A DNA stretch of 23,756 bases from Firmicutes bacterium UBA4845 (GTDB lineage: Bacteria; Bacillota; Clostridia; Tissierellales; Sedimentibacteraceae), in assembly GCA_002399975.1 (NCBI GenBank), contig DHER01000084.1, forward strand, positions 95,790-119,545, written 5' to 3'. How positions within the stretch are numbered: the stretch's first letter is position 1; each line of letters opens with the position of its first letter. Made by a program: the position numbers and the translations under genes. Below, in pieces: positions 21,654 to 23,756 of this stretch. Under the pieces are notes generated by a model. It was not told where the DNA came from, ran no database searches, and worked only from the letters and a program-made list of their open reading frames with translations.

Positions 21654-23756
21654 ATGAACTTTAAAGAAAAAATTTTATCATTTATGAAAGAAGAAGCGTA
21701 TAAACCTCTGACATTTAACGAACTTATGCAATCATTTGAAATTGAAAGCGGTATGAAAAAAGAACTGTTAAATGTATTGAATAATTTAGAAAATGAAGGG
21801 AAAATCATATATACAAGATCACATAGATATGGTATCCCTGAAAGAATGAATTTGGTAACAGGCATATTGGATGGGAATCATAAGGGCTTTGGCTTTTTAA
21901 TACCTGACGATAAAAATATTAGTGACATATTTATTTCACCGGCTGATATGAATGGAGCCATGCATGGAGACAGAGTGATCGTAAGGCCTATGAAATACAC
22001 CGATGAAGTCAAAAGCCCTGAGGGAAAAGTCATAAGAATAATAGAAAGGGCAAATGAATATGTAATAGGAGTTTTTCAGAAAAGCAGGCATTTTGGATTT
22101 GTTGTGCCTGACGATAAAAGAATTGCATTTGATATATTTGTTCCCAGGGAAGAATTTAACGGGGCAGAAACTAACGATAAAGTCAATGCAAAAATTATAG
22201 AATGGCCGAATAAAAGAAAAAATCCGGAAGGCAAAATTGTTGAAGTAATTGGCGATGTAGATGATACAAAGACACATATTAAGGCAGTGCTTCTCAGTAA
22301 AAAAATAAGGCAGGAATTTCCCGGGGACGTTATAAAAGAAGCTGTAAGAGTTTCAGCTGAAAATATAAATGACTGTGAGCGGGACAAAAGAGTGGATTTA
22401 CGTAACCTGCCTATAATTACAATAGACGGTGAAGATGCCAAAGATTTGGATGATGCTGTATATGCGGAAAAAATCAATGACAATGAATATAAACTTAGCG
22501 TACATATTGCGGATGTGACACATTACGTAAAAGAAGGCCGCAGATTAGACAAAGAGGCGTTTAAGAGAGCAACAAGTATTTACCTGGTTGACACAGTAAT
22601 ACCCATGCTTCCAAAAGAGCTGTCAAACGGTGCATGCAGTTTAAACCCAAATGAAGATAAACTTGCACTTTCTGTAGATATGACAATAAATAGAGAAGGA
22701 AAAACAGTTGACTATAAAATATTCGAAAGTATTGTAAGAAGTCACTACAGGATGACGTATACTGATGTTACCAACATACTTGAAAATGATGACAATGAAT
22801 TGAAGAAAAAATATAAGAAAATAGTTCCAATGTTGAAGGTTATGGAAGAACTCAGTCTTATCCTGAAAAAGAAAAGAGAAATTAGGGGAGCAATAGATTT
22901 TGAATTTCCCGAAACAAAAATAATTACCGACGAAACGGGAAAGGCAATAAATGTTACTAAATATGAGAGACGAATTTCAAACAGAATGATTGAGGAATTT
23001 ATGCTTGCCTGCAATGAGACGGTGGCAGAGCACTATTACTGGTTGAATATTCCTTTTGTGTACAGAATTCATGAAGATCCAGATGAAGAAAAGATGTATG
23101 ATTTTAAAGTCTTTTTACACAACATGGGATATACAATAAAGGGAGCAAATAATGAAATTCATCCTAAGGAACTTCAGCAGCTGCTTAAAAAAATCAAGGG
23201 TACAAAGGATGAAAATTTAATCAGCAACATTATGCTTCGTTCATTAAAAAAGGCGGAGTATTCACCTGACTGTACTCCTCACTTTGGTCTGGCGGCTCAA
23301 TACTACTGTCATTTTACTTCACCTATAAGAAGATATCCGGATTTGCAGATACATCGCATAATAAAGGGGCAGCTTAACGGTAAATTTTCAGAAAAAGATT
23401 ACCTGAGATTGGATGAAAGGACTACAATAGTTGCCGAGCAGTCCTCTAAAATGGAGCGAGTTGCCGATGAAGTTGAAAGAGATGTTGACAAAATCAAAAT
23501 CGCAGAATATATGTCTGATAAAATCGGGGAAGAATATGAAGGGACAATATCAGGTGTAACCAGCTTTGGTATTTTTGTTGAACTGGAAAATACCGTTGAA
23601 GGTCTTGTGCACATATCAAATATGATCGATGATTTTTATATTTTCAACGATGAAAAAAGAGAATTGTATGGTCAGGCTACAGGAAAGATATACAGAATAG
23701 GAGAAGAAGTAAAAATAAAGGTGGAAAATGTAAGCGTTGCTCTGGCACAAATTGAT
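21654..23756 (+). CDS. rnr: Ribonuclease R (3' end beyond the window)
   Basis: RNase R is a processive 3'-5' exoribonuclease of the RNB family that degrades structured RNA, and in many bacteria works with tmRNA/SmpB. The open frame runs 701 codons to the window edge with no stop. In order: an N-terminal winged-helix region (about 1-60), two cold-shock-like RNA-binding domains (GILDGNHKGFGFLIPDD near 70, and GVFQKSRHFGFVVPDD near 140), and the RNB catalytic domain. The catalytic domain carries IDGEDAKDLDDAVYAEK, whose clustered Asp residues bind metal, and later HFTSPIRRYPDLQIHR. An S1 domain (GTISGVTSFGIFVELENTVEG) begins near residue 625. ATG 21654 follows AGGAG. The usual lysine-rich tail would lie outside the window, where smpB and ssrA would be expected. 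Confidence 0.97.
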   Translation, partial: MNFKEKILSFMKEEAYKPLTFNELMQSFEIESGMKKELLNVLNNLENEGKIIYTRSHRYGIPERMNLVTGILDGNHKGFGFLIPDDKNISDIFISPADMNGAMHGDRVIVRPMKYTDEVKSPEGKVIRIIERANEYVIGVFQKSRHFGFVVPDDKRIAFDIFVPREEFNGAETNDKVNAKIIEWPNKRKNPEGKIVEVIGDVDDTKTHIKAVLLSKKIRQEFPGDVIKEAVRVSAENINDCERDKRVDLRNLPIITIDGEDAKDLDDAVYAEKINDNEYKLSVHIADVTHYVKEGRRLDKEAFKRATSIYLVDTVIPMLPKELSNGACSLNPNEDKLALSVDMTINREGKTVDYKIFESIVRSHYRMTYTDVTNILENDDNELKKKYKKIVPMLKVMEELSLILKKKREIRGAIDFEFPETKIITDETGKAINVTKYERRISNRMIEEFMLACNETVAEHYYWLNIPFVYRIHEDPDEEKMYDFKVFLHNMGYTIKGANNEIHPKELQQLLKKIKGTKDENLISNIMLRSLKKAEYSPDCTPHFGLAAQYYCHFTSPIRRYPDLQIHRIIKGQLNGKFSEKDYLRLDERTTIVAEQSSKMERVADEVERDVDKIKIAEYMSDKIGEEYEGTISGVTSFGIFVELENTVEGLVHISNMIDDFYIFNDEKRELYGQATGKIYRIGEEVKIKVENVSVALAQID

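Noticed and set aside
1..23756. CRISPR arrays, tRNA or rRNA genes, transposases
   Set aside because: No regularly spaced direct repeats, no cloverleaf-like sequence and no transposase or integrase frame were seen.

Overview
The window is AT-rich, Gram-positive-type DNA from an anaerobic, amino-acid-fermenting member of the Clostridia/Tissierellia. The evidence is a complete selenoprotein glycine reductase locus, a CggR-controlled glycolytic operon in the usual clostridial order (rpoN, cggR, gap, pgk, tpiA, gpmI, eno, secG ... rnr), strong GGAGG ribosome binding sites, and T-tailed hairpin terminators. All genes read on the + strand. The species cannot be named from sequence alone.

Region 1 (1-8340) is the glycine reductase (Stickland) locus. 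A sigma-A promoter (235-263) leads into a tandem glycine riboswitch (about 283-470). The riboswitch overlaps an intrinsic terminator (468-510) in a way that predicts glycine switches transcription on. Then come grdX, grdE (pyruvoyl proprotein, TTG start), grdB (Sec at codon 348), trxB, trxA, grdA (Sec at codon 44), a long perfect hairpin, grdC, grdD, and a terminator. NADPH electrons pass through TrxB and an atypical thioredoxin (GCVSC) to selenoprotein A. Protein B (GrdE/GrdB) activates glycine, and protein C (GrdC/GrdD) releases acetyl phosphate for ATP synthesis. Two in-frame TGA codons split grdB and grdA in a naive ORF view; both are read here as selenocysteine.

Region 2 (8341-17372) holds rpoN (sigma-54) with its own promoter and terminator, then a 300-bp intergenic region rich in inverted and direct repeats. 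That region ends in an extended -10 promoter and a two-repeat CggR operator with an exact 20-bp period. cggR and the lower glycolytic genes gap-pgk-tpiA-gpmI-eno follow closely spaced. The GAPDH lacks the usual NAD-selecting Asp at position 33.

Region 3 (17373-23756) starts with secG, which has its own promoter and terminator. A separately promoted three-gene unit then sits between secG and rnr: an alpha/beta hydrolase, a Mur ligase of MurF type whose N-terminal domain is replaced by about five membrane segments, and a D-alanine-D-alanine ligase with intact active-site residues. This unit is the least explained part of the window and may be a membrane-localised cell-wall peptide module. rnr (RNase R) follows and is cut by the window edge.
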